A stretch of 64,000 nucleotides of DNA from CBCYMI01 sp965183855 (lineage in GTDB: Bacteria > Pseudomonadota > Alphaproteobacteria > Caulobacterales > Maricaulaceae). Within the stretch, counting starts at the first letter, position 1; every line of letters begins with the position of its first letter. Shown here piece after piece: positions 1-6,743 of the stretch. The translations under genes and the position numbers were made by a program. The notes beneath the pieces are model-generated. The model saw only the letters and a list, made by a program, of their open reading frames with translations. It did not search any database and was not told the DNA's origin. The stretch lies in NCBI GenBank assembly GCA_965183855.1, contig CBCYMI010000018.1, positions 28,430 through 92,429 of the forward strand. Reading direction: 5' to 3'.

Positions 1-1
1 A

Positions 2-379
2 AATTCAAACAACAACCCTACTTGGCACAACAATCCTTCGCCTGTTAAAGATAAAGATACCTTGCTAGAAATGCATTTTATTTCAGATATGGCATTTGAT
101 GTTATAGAGAAAGGTTCTGACGTAAGATTAATCAAAGAGCACTCTATTCCGGTACATGTAATTCAGAAAATATTAATTCAACAAAAACTAAAAAGCATTA
201 ACGAAATTGAAAATATTTTATTGCGTTTTTATAGATTAGGGGTTCTTACAAAAGATGAAGATGACATTCTACGCTTAGAAGGTCTGAACTCTAAAATGCC
301 CGCCTCTTGGGATTTTAATGAAAGTGTTTTTTCAAGATATGAGGTTGCAGGCATCAAGGGAAGGTTGTTGAATCAATGA
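2..379 (+). CDS. Partial hypothetical protein, 5' end outside the window
   Basis: The frame is open from the first bases of the window to a TGA at 377-379, so the gene starts to the left of the window and about 125 residues are visible. The visible part begins with an Asn/Pro-rich stretch (NNNPTWHNNPSP) and continues as a charged, probably helical domain rich in Ile and Lys. I recognise no family and see no signal peptide or membrane segment. It reads in the same direction as the next two ORFs and is followed after about 55 bases by the first 55-bp hairpin site, as a gene inside a cassette would be. A TTG at 62 would allow a shorter protein, but the frame stays open upstream with similar composition, so a longer gene is more likely. 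Function unknown. Confidence 0.5.
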   Translation, partial: NSNNNPTWHNNPSPVKDKDTLLEMHFISDMAFDVIEKGSDVRLIKEHSIPVHVIQKILIQQKLKSINEIENILLRFYRLGVLTKDEDDILRLEGLNSKMPASWDFNESVFSRYEVAGIKGRLLNQ

Positions 380-434
380 GCAATTCATGCAACCAAACCC
401 CAACTCTTTCAAAAACCGCAGAAATAGGAAAAAA

Positions 435-489
435 TCAAAACCTAGCTACGGATACTCCGTAACGGTGGAATAGAGCATAACAGTGAATT
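435..489 (+). repeat. attC-like 55-bp site, copy 1
   Basis: First of four copies of the same architecture. A left arm and an 11-nt spacer lead to ACTC at 454-457. A 10-nt centre (CGTAACGGTG) follows, then GAAT, an 11-nt right spacer ending in CATAACA, and the core GTGAATT at 483-489. The centre can fold as a hairpin (ACTCC against GGAAT, imperfect in this copy). The left arm ends in AAAAC(C), which keeps the AAC triplet typical of attC R'' boxes. The GTG of the right core is also the likely start codon of the following gene. Confidence 0.75.
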
Positions 490-974
490 ATAAAGACTTA
501 AGTGTAACTGAATTAGCAAAATTAATATCACCTTCATCAGATGCATTTCTTGAGTTAAAAGACAGAGGTGTATTAAGAACTAAAAATATTGTAGGAGAGC
601 TTGGCGAGTATTTTGCAATAGATCATTACAATAGTAATCCAAAGTTACCAAGTTTATCTATTGCACCAATTACAGTTAAGAACATAGATGCTTTAAGTAG
701 AAATGGTGAAATTTATAGCATAAAAACTGTTTCTTCTCGTAAAGGAACAACTGGCTCATTTTGGGATCCTAAATCTATTGAGAATAATGAAAAAAAATTT
801 GATTACCTTTTATTAGTTATTCTGGATAATTCTTATTCGTTGGATATGATTTTGGAATTAACATGGAATGATTTTTTTAAATTTAAGAAGTTTAATAAAA
901 GAATGAATAACTATAATATCTCTATTACAAAGATATTAATAGAAAATGTTAGAACAGTATATGAACGAAAATAA
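483..974 (+). CDS. Cassette-borne PD-(D/E)XK-like protein (DUF6998-like)
   Basis: A 163-residue protein. After a helical N-terminus it shows GELGEY (residues 38-43, with E42), then D69 in the string IDALS, then a strand ending in SIK (K81) followed by RKGTTG. This order of E, D, strand and K resembles the PD-(D/E)XK nuclease fold of small DUF6998-type proteins, where the last motif is usually QIK; here Ser replaces Gln/Glu, so catalytic activity is uncertain. The C-terminal half has a hydrophobic strand (YLLLVIL) and a basic tail. The only plausible start is GTG at 483, which overlaps the right core of the first 55-bp site and has only a distant GGA as a possible ribosome site. No methyltransferase is adjacent, so this is not an evident restriction-modification pair. 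Fold assignment is moderate; function is unknown. Confidence 0.55.
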   Translation: MNYKDLSVTELAKLISPSSDAFLELKDRGVLRTKNIVGELGEYFAIDHYNSNPKLPSLSIAPITVKNIDALSRNGEIYSIKTVSSRKGTTGSFWDPKSIENNEKKFDYLLLVILDNSYSLDMILELTWNDFFKFKKFNKRMNNYNISITKILIENVRTVYERK

Positions 975-977
975 TTA

Positions 978-1032
978 TTATTCACTGTTTTAATATACTC
1001 TGTAACGGTGGAGTAGTTTATAACCGTTAATT
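978..1032 (+). repeat. attC-like 55-bp site, copy 2
   Basis: Best-formed copy. The arm TTATTCAC (978-985) is followed by an 11-nt spacer, ACTC (997-1000), the centre TGTAACGGTG, GAGT (1011-1014), the spacer AGTTTATAACC and the core GTTAATT (1026-1032). The two halves pair over about 20 bp with a few mismatches. The left arm is complementary to the start of the preceding unit (GTGAATTA at 483). The right core GTT begins the next unit. Confidence 0.85.
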
Positions 1033-1050
1033 AGATTGGAGGTAAATATA

Positions 1051-1413
1051 ATGGGAGCTTTTTTTATAATATTAATATTCTTTTCACCGCTTATTCTTGG
1101 TAGTATTTTTTTAGGATGGCAAAAAGGAATAAAAGTTAGACATAAGCAATCTGGAATAGAGAAGAATTGTTTTGTTGGTTATTCTTGGACATATTTTTTC
1201 TTTGGTTTTTTTGTTCCTATTTTTAGAGGTGAAATCTCGATAGGTATTTTTCATCTGATCTTTAGCATTGTTACCTTTGGATTATTCCAACTTGTTATGC
1301 CCTTTCTTTATAACAAACAAGCCTCAGTAAGACTTTTGGTAAATGGTTGGGAGTTGAATGACTCTGAAGAAAACAATTTGTTTGCAAGCGCTAAAATAGG
1401 AATATCTAAGTAA
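1051..1413 (+). CDS. Small cassette-borne integral membrane protein
   Basis: A 120-residue protein. The start at 1051 is chosen because GGAGG at 1038-1042 sits 8 nt upstream; a TTG at 1036 would place the start before the ribosome site. Residues 1-20 form a first membrane segment (FFIILIFFSPLILGSIFLG), followed by a short basic loop (KVRHKQSG). Then comes a hydrophobic stretch with the phrase FVGYSWTYFFFGFFVPIFRGE and a third hydrophobic segment (GIFHLIFSIVTFGLFQLVMPF). The WTxFFFGFFxxxFRG phrase is typical of small uncharacterised membrane proteins (HrgC-like) that I recall as frequent in phage islands and integron cassettes. It ends a few bases before the third 55-bp site, as expected for a cassette gene. 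Topology is predicted by eye; function unknown. Confidence 0.65.
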   Translation: MGAFFIILIFFSPLILGSIFLGWQKGIKVRHKQSGIEKNCFVGYSWTYFFFGFFVPIFRGEISIGIFHLIFSIVTFGLFQLVMPFLYNKQASVRLLVNGWELNDSEENNLFASAKIGISK

Positions 1414-1419
1414 AAAATT

Positions 1420-1474
1420 TAATTCACTGTTCCAAAACACTCCGTTACTGTGGAGTAGTTTATAACCGTTATTC
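1420..1474 (+). repeat. attC-like 55-bp site, copy 3
   Basis: The arm TAATTCAC (1420-1427) is followed by an 11-nt spacer, ACTC (1439-1442), the centre CGTTACTGTG, GAGT (1453-1456), a spacer AGTTTATAACC identical to copy 2, and the core GTTATTC (1468-1474). The left arm complements the start of the preceding unit (GTTAATTA at 1026) with one mismatch. Lengths of all segments equal those of copy 2. Confidence 0.85.
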
Positions 1475-1707
1475 GGTGAGTGATTTCTCTTACTTATTCT
1501 TCATTTCTCGAGAGAACTTCTTCCCTAAAAAGTATACATAAAAGATTTGTTTGATACCATATTAATCATTTGTCTTAGCTGTGTCCATGGTTTAATCTTA
1601 CAGGTATAGATAGATCGCTTAAAAAAGCATGTTGAGCTCATGATTTTACTGGAGAACTCCCCAATAACGACTATAACAACTTCGCAACCGTGGAATACGT
1701 TTAAACG
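1468..1707. other. ORF-less 240-bp cassette-like unit
   Basis: The unit between the third and fourth 55-bp sites. It starts with GTTATTCGG and ends with the complementary arm CCAATAAC (1661-1668), so its own ends match. No convincing ORF lies inside it: the minus-strand frame 1525-1752 runs through the fourth site into the next gene and has no recognisable content. Short gene-less cassettes are known in integrons; this unit could also carry a small RNA or promoter, but nothing specific is visible. Confidence 0.45.
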
Positions 1708-1714
1708 GTGATTT
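1660..1714 (+). repeat. attC-like 55-bp site, copy 4
   Basis: Most divergent copy. The arm CCAATAAC (1661-1668) is followed by a 10-nt spacer, ACTT (1679-1682), the centre CGCAACCGTG, GAAT, the spacer ACGTTTAAACG and the core GTGATTT (1708-1714). The right-hand segment lengths equal those of the other copies; the left spacer is one base shorter. The arm complements the first bases of unit 3 (GTTATTCGG at 1468). No fifth copy was found to the right, so the array seems to end here or the next site has decayed. Confidence 0.7.
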
Positions 1715-1726
1715 AAAGTTTTAATA

Positions 1727-1939
1727 TTATGGCAATTTAAATAATTCTTCAACAGAGCAATTCAGTGTTTTCGCAATCTTTAATGCAAGAACAGTTGACG
1801 GGACATAAACTCCATTTTCAATTGCATTAATACTTTTTCTTGACACCTCCGCACTCTCAGAAAGTTCTTGCTGAGTTAAACCAACAGACCTTCTGAACTT
1901 TTCAAGATTATTTAAAAGGTTCTTATGGTGTTTTCTCAT
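1727..1939 (-). CDS. XRE/Cro-type helix-turn-helix regulator
   Basis: A compact 70-residue DNA-binding protein of the small Cro/CI (YgzD-like) type. An N-terminal helix leads to LTQQELSESAEVSRKSINAIENG, in which the helix-turn-helix and the conserved INAIENG turn are plain. The typical tail YVPSTVLALKIAKTLNCSVEELFKL follows. I chose the start at 1939 (MRKHHKN) because the family begins just before the first helix; the frame is open to an ATG at 1981, which would add 14 basic residues. It lies on the opposite strand to the cassette ORFs, directly after the last 55-bp site, so it would need its own promoter. No toxin gene is adjacent. It may regulate itself or the ORF that begins near 2114. Target unknown. 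Confidence 0.8.
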   Translation of the reverse strand: MRKHHKNLLNNLEKFRRSVGLTQQELSESAEVSRKSINAIENGVYVPSTVLALKIAKTLNCSVEELFKLP

Positions 1940-2081
1940 TTTACTTTTCTTCAACTGCTTTTGAAAGAAGTACACTATCATTTGGAAAAAAATACGATTA
2001 GCAAGGGAAAATTTGTTCTAAACTTTCTTGGAAACAATCAATTTGATCTTTCAGTATTGGACGCAGCAAGCTCGACCTGAT

Positions 2082-2100
2082 CTACCCTCTTAAAGGGTAG
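2082..2100. promoter_or_regulatory. Perfect 7-bp inverted repeat upstream of the XRE gene
   Basis: CTACCCT (2082-2088), the loop CTTAA, and AGGGTAG (2094-2100). No U-tract follows on either strand, so it is not an obvious terminator. Its place between the divergent XRE gene and the ORF at 2114 would suit an operator, but this is inference. Confidence 0.3.
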
Positions 2101-2113
2101 AAAAACCATCTTA

Positions 2114-2338
2114 TTGCGCAAATCAAATGTAGAACACGCTATTTTACATGTAACTTTAAATACTGTTGAAGTATATAATTTCTATAAAGAAAAGGATCAC
2201 CCTCTAAGAATGAACATTATACAGAATAAGGGAAGCTCTTATCTTTTCGATAAAAGCTCTTTATTACCAAAAGAATGTGATTTTATAACTTTTCTAGCCT
2301 TCTTTGAAATGAAGAAGGATACAGAAAGAGGATCATAA
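2114..2338 (+). CDS. Short hypothetical ORF, uncertain
   Basis: A 74-codon frame that would start with TTG at 2114 and has only one internal ATG (at 2210, MNIIQNK). It has mixed composition with a plausible soluble character, but no recognisable motif, no good ribosome site and no match to any family I know. It ends 9 bases before the convergent SH3 gene. It may be a remnant of an accessory gene or a chance frame in AT-rich DNA. Kept because it fills an otherwise gene-free stretch next to the regulator. Confidence 0.25.
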   Translation: MRKSNVEHAILHVTLNTVEVYNFYKEKDHPLRMNIIQNKGSSYLFDKSSLLPKECDFITFLAFFEMKKDTERGS

Positions 2339-2346
2339 AATCATCT

Positions 2347-3117
2347 TTATTTTTTCATACAACAACATTGCACACCAGATAAAGGAGAACCATTTTTAGT
2401 TAATTGAACACGCCAGTTAAAATGTGTATCAGCCATTGAACTTAAACAGGCTTGCTCACTAATTTTAACGCTGATTCCCTCCCCATTTTGATTCATTCCA
2501 GTGATAATTGTCTTTCTTCCTAACCCTTCAATCTCTGAGATATTATAAACCCTGTTTCCATCATTTATGGACTGAAATTCAATTTGTTTTTCTTTAAGGA
2601 TAACATTCCAAAATGGCTCTTCTCCGAAGCAATTCAATCCAACAGGAATTTCTGTTCCTGCAATCATCGGAAGCTTAATAGATTGAAGATAGTTTGAATA
2701 TACCCATCCTGAACTCTCTCCGAGATTAACACGTAGCCATCTTCCAAACCTTCCTGTCACTTCAACAAGAGCTTCATTATAGGCAAAAGAACCAATAATT
2801 TTGGATTTCAAACCAGGGCTTGAACGAACATTCAATATATTATTCTTTCGAACACCAACAACCTTATAAAAATATGAAAACCTCATGGAATTTGACATGG
2901 TTTCCTGTTCAATCCATTTATCACTTAATGTAAATTTCTGAGTTTCCAGGTCTGTATGTTCCAAGTTTTGCAATATTGCTTCGATAGCCGATAATTTAAA
3001 AGGTTGGAATATGGTTGCTAAGAATAGAATAAGGATACTGTATTTTTTAATGCTCAACAAAAGGATATGACAGCACGTTGTAAAGTCAAACAGAATAGCG
3101 ATACCGTATTTTTTCAT
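2347..3117 (-). CDS. Secreted SH3-domain protein with COG3650-like C-terminus
   Basis: About 256 residues. A hydrophobic N-terminus ending in KLSAIEA suggests export. A bacterial SH3 domain follows at about residues 85-145 (LNVRSSPGLKSKIIGSF ... VEVTGRFGRWLRVNLGESSGWVYSNYL). The last third carries the CFGEEPFWNVIL phrase characteristic of COG3650-type proteins and ends in a Cys-rich tail (QCCCMKK). The probable role is at the cell wall or periplasm; no enzymatic residues are evident. Oddity: the start region carries a degenerate tandem duplication. MKKYGIAILF is repeated about 22 residues later as IKKYSILILF, with the second ATG changed to ATT, which pushes the signal-peptide-like core far from the start. 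I take ATG 3117; a TTG inside the second copy could give a more normal signal peptide. Confidence 0.7.
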   Translation of the reverse strand: MKKYGIAILFDFTTCCHILLLSIKKYSILILFLATIFQPFKLSAIEAILQNLEHTDLETQKFTLSDKWIEQETMSNSMRFSYFYKVVGVRKNNILNVRSSPGLKSKIIGSFAYNEALVEVTGRFGRWLRVNLGESSGWVYSNYLQSIKLPMIAGTEIPVGLNCFGEEPFWNVILKEKQIEFQSINDGNRVYNISEIEGLGRKTIITGMNQNGEGISVKISEQACLSSMADTHFNWRVQLTKNGSPLSGVQCCCMKK

Positions 3118-3126
3118 ATCTAACAA

Positions 3127-3638
3127 AAGAATTATCCCTTTTTAACTTTTTTAGGAAACAATATACAAAATTATATGAACATACCATGATTGAAAATATA
3201 ACATAAAGGAATAGAAAGCAGGATAATGTTGGAATCTTTGAAAAACATGCCATTTTTACAAAAATAGTACGAAGAAAAATTATAGTTATTTTATTCGTTT
3301 AATCTTATTTTTTCATTCAGTTTATTCTTATTACCTCCTTCTTTGTTCAAATACTAAAATATTTTTTATCAAAGTTCTTCCTCTCTTTTTATTAGGTTTA
3401 TTCATCTTATTGCATTCTTATATTGCTATTTTATCAAAAAATTCCATGATATTAATTTATCTAAATGGTATTATTATTTACCCTATTTACTTGTTAAGAT
3501 ACTCTTCTTAATGACCCATTATATAACAGGAAATTACATTCTAATTACAAAAACAGATTCAATCTGTATTATCACTATAAGGATTGCTAATGATATTGAA
3601 ACATGTAAAGCAAATCCTATATCATATTTATAATTATT
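3127..3638. other. Gene-free AT-rich stretch
   Basis: About 500 bases of very AT-rich sequence between the SH3 gene and the first IS relic. No ORF, RNA gene or clear terminator was recognised. The last 8 bases (TAATTATT, 3631-3638) are the left target duplication of the IS element. Confidence 0.5.
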
Positions 3639-4346
3639 GAGGCTGTCCCAAATAACTGAGATTTGTTATCTGAAGAGGCATGAGAAAGAGCAGATTTTTA
3701 AGCACCGCGAAACAAGATAAGCTGATAGAATATAGTTTGTTTCGGGTATCACAGCCATGTTATACAGTCAAACGGGTTGATGTAAATCGCAAGGAATCGG
3801 TTTATTCCTTTCAACAATTTTGCAAAAGAATTACCGTTCAAAGAAGGCAGAAATCTCATAAAATTTTCAGTGGTAAGTTTGAAGTTGACGAGAGATGTTT
3901 GAGAGTATTTGCAAAGCTCCGCATGCAAAAGAGAGCGACAAGCAGAATGACTATTTTGATCTTCTAAAACGCGGACACAGAGTGTATCCGAAGATGATCC
4001 ATGGGATAAAATCCAATCAAATATCCATGCCTGTTACTGAACGCAATATGATCTAGAATCTTGAAGTGTTGGGATATCATGCATTGGATATAAGCGATTT
4101 TAAGCACTGCCTGTATCAATCAAAGTTGTTTTTGCAGAAAGTATAAACTACCTCAACGTAATTGAGAGCTTTTAGAATTAGAGCAAATGCCACATGCCCA
4201 AATATAAGGCTTGCCCAAAGAGTATTTTAGGGTATTCTTAAAGGAATATCTCTGGTATTTTAACACCCTCAAATCTAAAAACATAATTGAAACAAATAAA
4301 ACACAATGAAGCAAACAATATATCAATTAATTAAATGGGACATCTC
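3639..4346 (+). mobile_element. Dead IS1595-family insertion sequence, with 8-bp target duplication
   Basis: A 708-bp element. Its left end GAGGCTGTCCCAAAT and right end (complement) GAGATGTCCCATTT form imperfect inverted repeats. It is flanked by perfect 8-bp direct repeats TAATTATT (3631-3638 and 4347-4354), the target-site size of the IS1595 family. Inside, a frame from 3680 begins MRKSRF and contains GKFEVDER, equivalent to the first catalytic DDE-type motif (EVDE). It continues in other frames with FDLLKRGHRVYPKM, ISDFKH and FLKEYLWYFN, pieces typical of an IS1016/IS1595 transposase. At least one frameshift and several stops interrupt it, so no functional transposase can be made. The ends are still readable, so the element decayed in place. 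Confidence 0.85.
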
Positions 4347-4384
4347 TAATTATTCATATAATTTCTGGCTTTAAATAAAACCAA

Positions 4385-4421
4385 AAGGAGGAAAATGAAT
4401 ATGGATCAGATCCTAAACTAA
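4385..4421 (+). other. Strong ribosome site with an eight-codon reading frame
   Basis: A near-perfect AAGGAGG (4385-4391) precedes ATG at 4395 and a second ATG at 4401 (the better-spaced one), but the frame ends after MNMDQILN. In another frame the same DNA reads ...EYGSDPKLKQEALQ and then a stop. It may be the stump of a gene disrupted near the adjacent IS insertion. No function is assigned. Confidence 0.25.
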
Positions 4422-4514
4422 AACAGGAAGCATTACAATAATCCCACTCCTTTTATAAAACCTGTTTTTAAACATGGGTGCAATAATATATCAAGACAAA
4501 ATCATTCAATATTA

Positions 4515-6650
4515 TTATTGAGTGCCAGCATTGAGTTGGAATATAAATTCCAAATTGAAAATCTTAGGATCATTTGTTAAATCAGAAAATTTATCGAAAG
4601 CAAAACTTAATTCTTTATAATTTGTTGTAAGTTTTAAAGGAGTCGTTTGAGAATCGATTTCTGAACCTCCGTCCAGTTTTATTTTCAAACTATTATCATG
4701 ATAGCTAAGACCTGCAGGAATAGAGAATTTAAACGTTATATCTTCTGGATCAAACTCACTAAAAATCTTACCTTGCTGACTGGCAATACTCTTTTCAAGG
4801 GTATGATCAAGAGCATTCCAGCTAATTGTTTTTTGTAATTTAAAATGAACCTCAAGACAATCTTTATCTTTAACAATTTGATTTTCTTCTCCTGTTAATT
4901 TCACTCTTGATAACTCATTTTTTGCACAATTTTTATCAAGATAAAAAGTTTTTTTCATTTTAATTATAGGTCTTACAATTCTATAATCTCTGTTAAAAGA
5001 AATTTGTTGACCATTAATTTTAACATCAAACCTATAATCAGCAAATCCTGCCGTGAATTGATCATTTTTGAAAGATGATGGCTCATTAAATAGTATATTC
5101 CGCTCTATTCTAAGCGTTTCTCCTACACCAAGAAAATAAGAATCATCCAATTCTACTGACTCTTTAAGCTCAGACTGTCCTGTAATAAACTTAAAAACAT
5201 TATATGATGAATCCATACCTAAATCCCTTTTATTTAGATCATGAATCATCAATATTATGTTTCCATTATTTTGAATATCATGAAAAACTGTTCTTGTTGA
5301 ATTAGCCAAAACACTTTCCTTATTCAATTGAAGCTCTTGATCTGGGCTTGTAAATGCTTCATGCTTTTGAAGCTTATCCTTATGTTGAAAATGTAATAAC
5401 ATATAATCCTGAGTTGGGTTGGATCGATTAGACTCTTCAATAACACCAAAAACAATTGGCTGCTCAAAAATACCATCCTGATTGTAATCAGATCGTAAAT
5501 AAGGAGAATTAGAATCTGGATTAATATAATTCCAGTCTTGAACAGGAGGCGGTGATAAAATAATATGAATATCCGCATAATTCTTTGCTTCAAGAGCAGT
5601 AGAATTAATGCCTCTTAATAGCAAAGATATATCTTCTATCTGACTATTATCAAATACAAATGAATTTGGAAAACTACCAAAAGTCTCAATAATAACCTTC
5701 CAATCTTTTAAAAACGGCATGTTCTCTTTAATTAAAAACGGATCAAAGCTAAATTTATATTCTCTATCTATATTTGAGTTATTTTCAACTCTTAAATAAA
5801 ATCTGAATCTTCCATCATCATCTTCTGTAATTACTTTAATAGGAGCCAGCCTTTGTGATAAACCAAATGGATGTGCATTATCTGATAAATTATTTGCCAA
5901 GAATGCATATTCTGGATTAGAAAGGTCTATTTTCGTATAAAAAAATAAATCAACGCTATCATAAAATTGTGATTTTATAAAAATAGAATTAAAAAAAGGT
6001 CTTTGCGTTGATTGATCTTTTGCTACCCAATTCTCAACTCTGGTTGGAATATTTTGCGTCTTATTTTCAAAATAGTAAAAACTTCCTTCTATAGGAAAAG
6101 AGAAAACCTGATCTTTCCTGATACCAGATCTCGTTTTAATCTCAAAAACAACTTTTTTTTTACTGCCTGCCTTAAACAAGCAAGATTTTACCGTTTTATC
6201 GGAAGGATGACCATCTTCTTGCTCTATGGATATATCAAAAAAAAGATAACGCTCACTTTTATCTAATTTTTCTTCTTTTTCATCTATTTCAAGAGAACTG
6301 CCATTATTACAACTTTCCTGATCCGTCTGATAAATATAAATCTGAAACGCTTCAATCTTCTTACGATTCTCAAGGTCAATATTTAAAGAATTAATGGAAC
6401 GTAAAGAGTTTAAAACAACATCATAAGAACTCTTATTCTCAATAATATAAGAAAATGAAATACGATCACCTGCTGCAACTGTTTTCTGTGAAGCCTCTGA
6501 TGAATTTTCAGGATACATAATCAATACAGATTCTGGCTGGGAATTATTAGCATAGACCAGATTAAACAACATGAATTGCAGGAATAAAAACACGAAACCA
6601 ATCATCATAAAATGATTAAATCTAATCTTTTTTATACGACTATAAACCAT
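4515..6650 (-). CDS. Large secreted protein with DUF11-like beta-sandwich regions, function unknown
   Basis: About 712 residues; the ATG at 6650 is preferred to the TTG at 6662. A basic start is followed by a strong hydrophobic signal (MMIGFVFLFLQFMLFNLVYA) and then NNSQPES, a likely signal-peptidase site. The mature part is Asn/Ser-rich and beta-strand-like. VAAGDRISFSYIIENKS near the start resembles conserved-repeat (DUF11/CARDB-like) domains that describe a term followed by unequal strands. The C-terminal 200 residues repeat this style (FKFSIPAGLSYHDNSLKIKLDG). No catalytic motif, LPXTG or autotransporter barrel is visible. It stands alone between two dead IS1595-type elements, with no operon partner. 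A surface or secreted adhesin-like role is possible but is inference; composition does not differ strikingly from the neighbours. Confidence 0.65.
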   Translation of the reverse strand: MVYSRIKKIRFNHFMMIGFVFLFLQFMLFNLVYANNSQPESVLIMYPENSSEASQKTVAAGDRISFSYIIENKSSYDVVLNSLRSINSLNIDLENRKKIEAFQIYIYQTDQESCNNGSSLEIDEKEEKLDKSERYLFFDISIEQEDGHPSDKTVKSCLFKAGSKKKVVFEIKTRSGIRKDQVFSFPIEGSFYYFENKTQNIPTRVENWVAKDQSTQRPFFNSIFIKSQFYDSVDLFFYTKIDLSNPEYAFLANNLSDNAHPFGLSQRLAPIKVITEDDDGRFRFYLRVENNSNIDREYKFSFDPFLIKENMPFLKDWKVIIETFGSFPNSFVFDNSQIEDISLLLRGINSTALEAKNYADIHIILSPPPVQDWNYINPDSNSPYLRSDYNQDGIFEQPIVFGVIEESNRSNPTQDYMLLHFQHKDKLQKHEAFTSPDQELQLNKESVLANSTRTVFHDIQNNGNIILMIHDLNKRDLGMDSSYNVFKFITGQSELKESVELDDSYFLGVGETLRIERNILFNEPSSFKNDQFTAGFADYRFDVKINGQQISFNRDYRIVRPIIKMKKTFYLDKNCAKNELSRVKLTGEENQIVKDKDCLEVHFKLQKTISWNALDHTLEKSIASQQGKIFSEFDPEDITFKFSIPAGLSYHDNSLKIKLDGGSEIDSQTTPLKLTTNYKELSFAFDKFSDLTNDPKIFNLEFIFQLNAGTQ

Positions 6651-6743
6651 TACTAAAAACAACTCTATAAAAAATAGTGAACTTAAAAAAACTAATATAC
6701 AATTATATCTATTAAAAAATAATTAAGCTTTATTAAAGATTTT

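Larger units (their letters stand above)
435..1714 (+). mobile_element. Integron-like gene-cassette array (three complete units)
   Basis: Four 55-bp imperfect inverted-repeat sites (435-489, 978-1032, 1420-1474, 1660-1714) delimit three complete units of about 543, 442 and 240 bp. As in integron cassettes, the left box of the site ending a unit is complementary to the first bases of that same unit: TTATTCAC against GTGAATTA for unit 1, TAATTCAC against GTTAATTA for unit 2, and CCAATAAC against GTTATTCGG for unit 3. Unit ORFs read toward their own downstream site and show no obvious promoters. No integrase gene is in the window; by orientation an attI/intI platform would lie to the left. Core triplets alternate between the canonical GTT/AAC and GTG/CAC, so the recombinase might be a divergent IntI, another tyrosine recombinase, or inactive. 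The repeat architecture is seen directly; the integron interpretation is inference. Confidence 0.6.

Noticed and set aside
435..1714. The repeated sites could be a CRISPR array
   Set aside because: Only four copies, imperfect and self-complementary, 55 bp long with spacings of 240-540 bp that contain ORFs; CRISPR spacers are short and repeats nearly identical.
1525..1752. Minus-strand frame of 75 codons
   Set aside because: It runs through the fourth 55-bp site and overlaps the XRE gene end; no motif or ribosome site.
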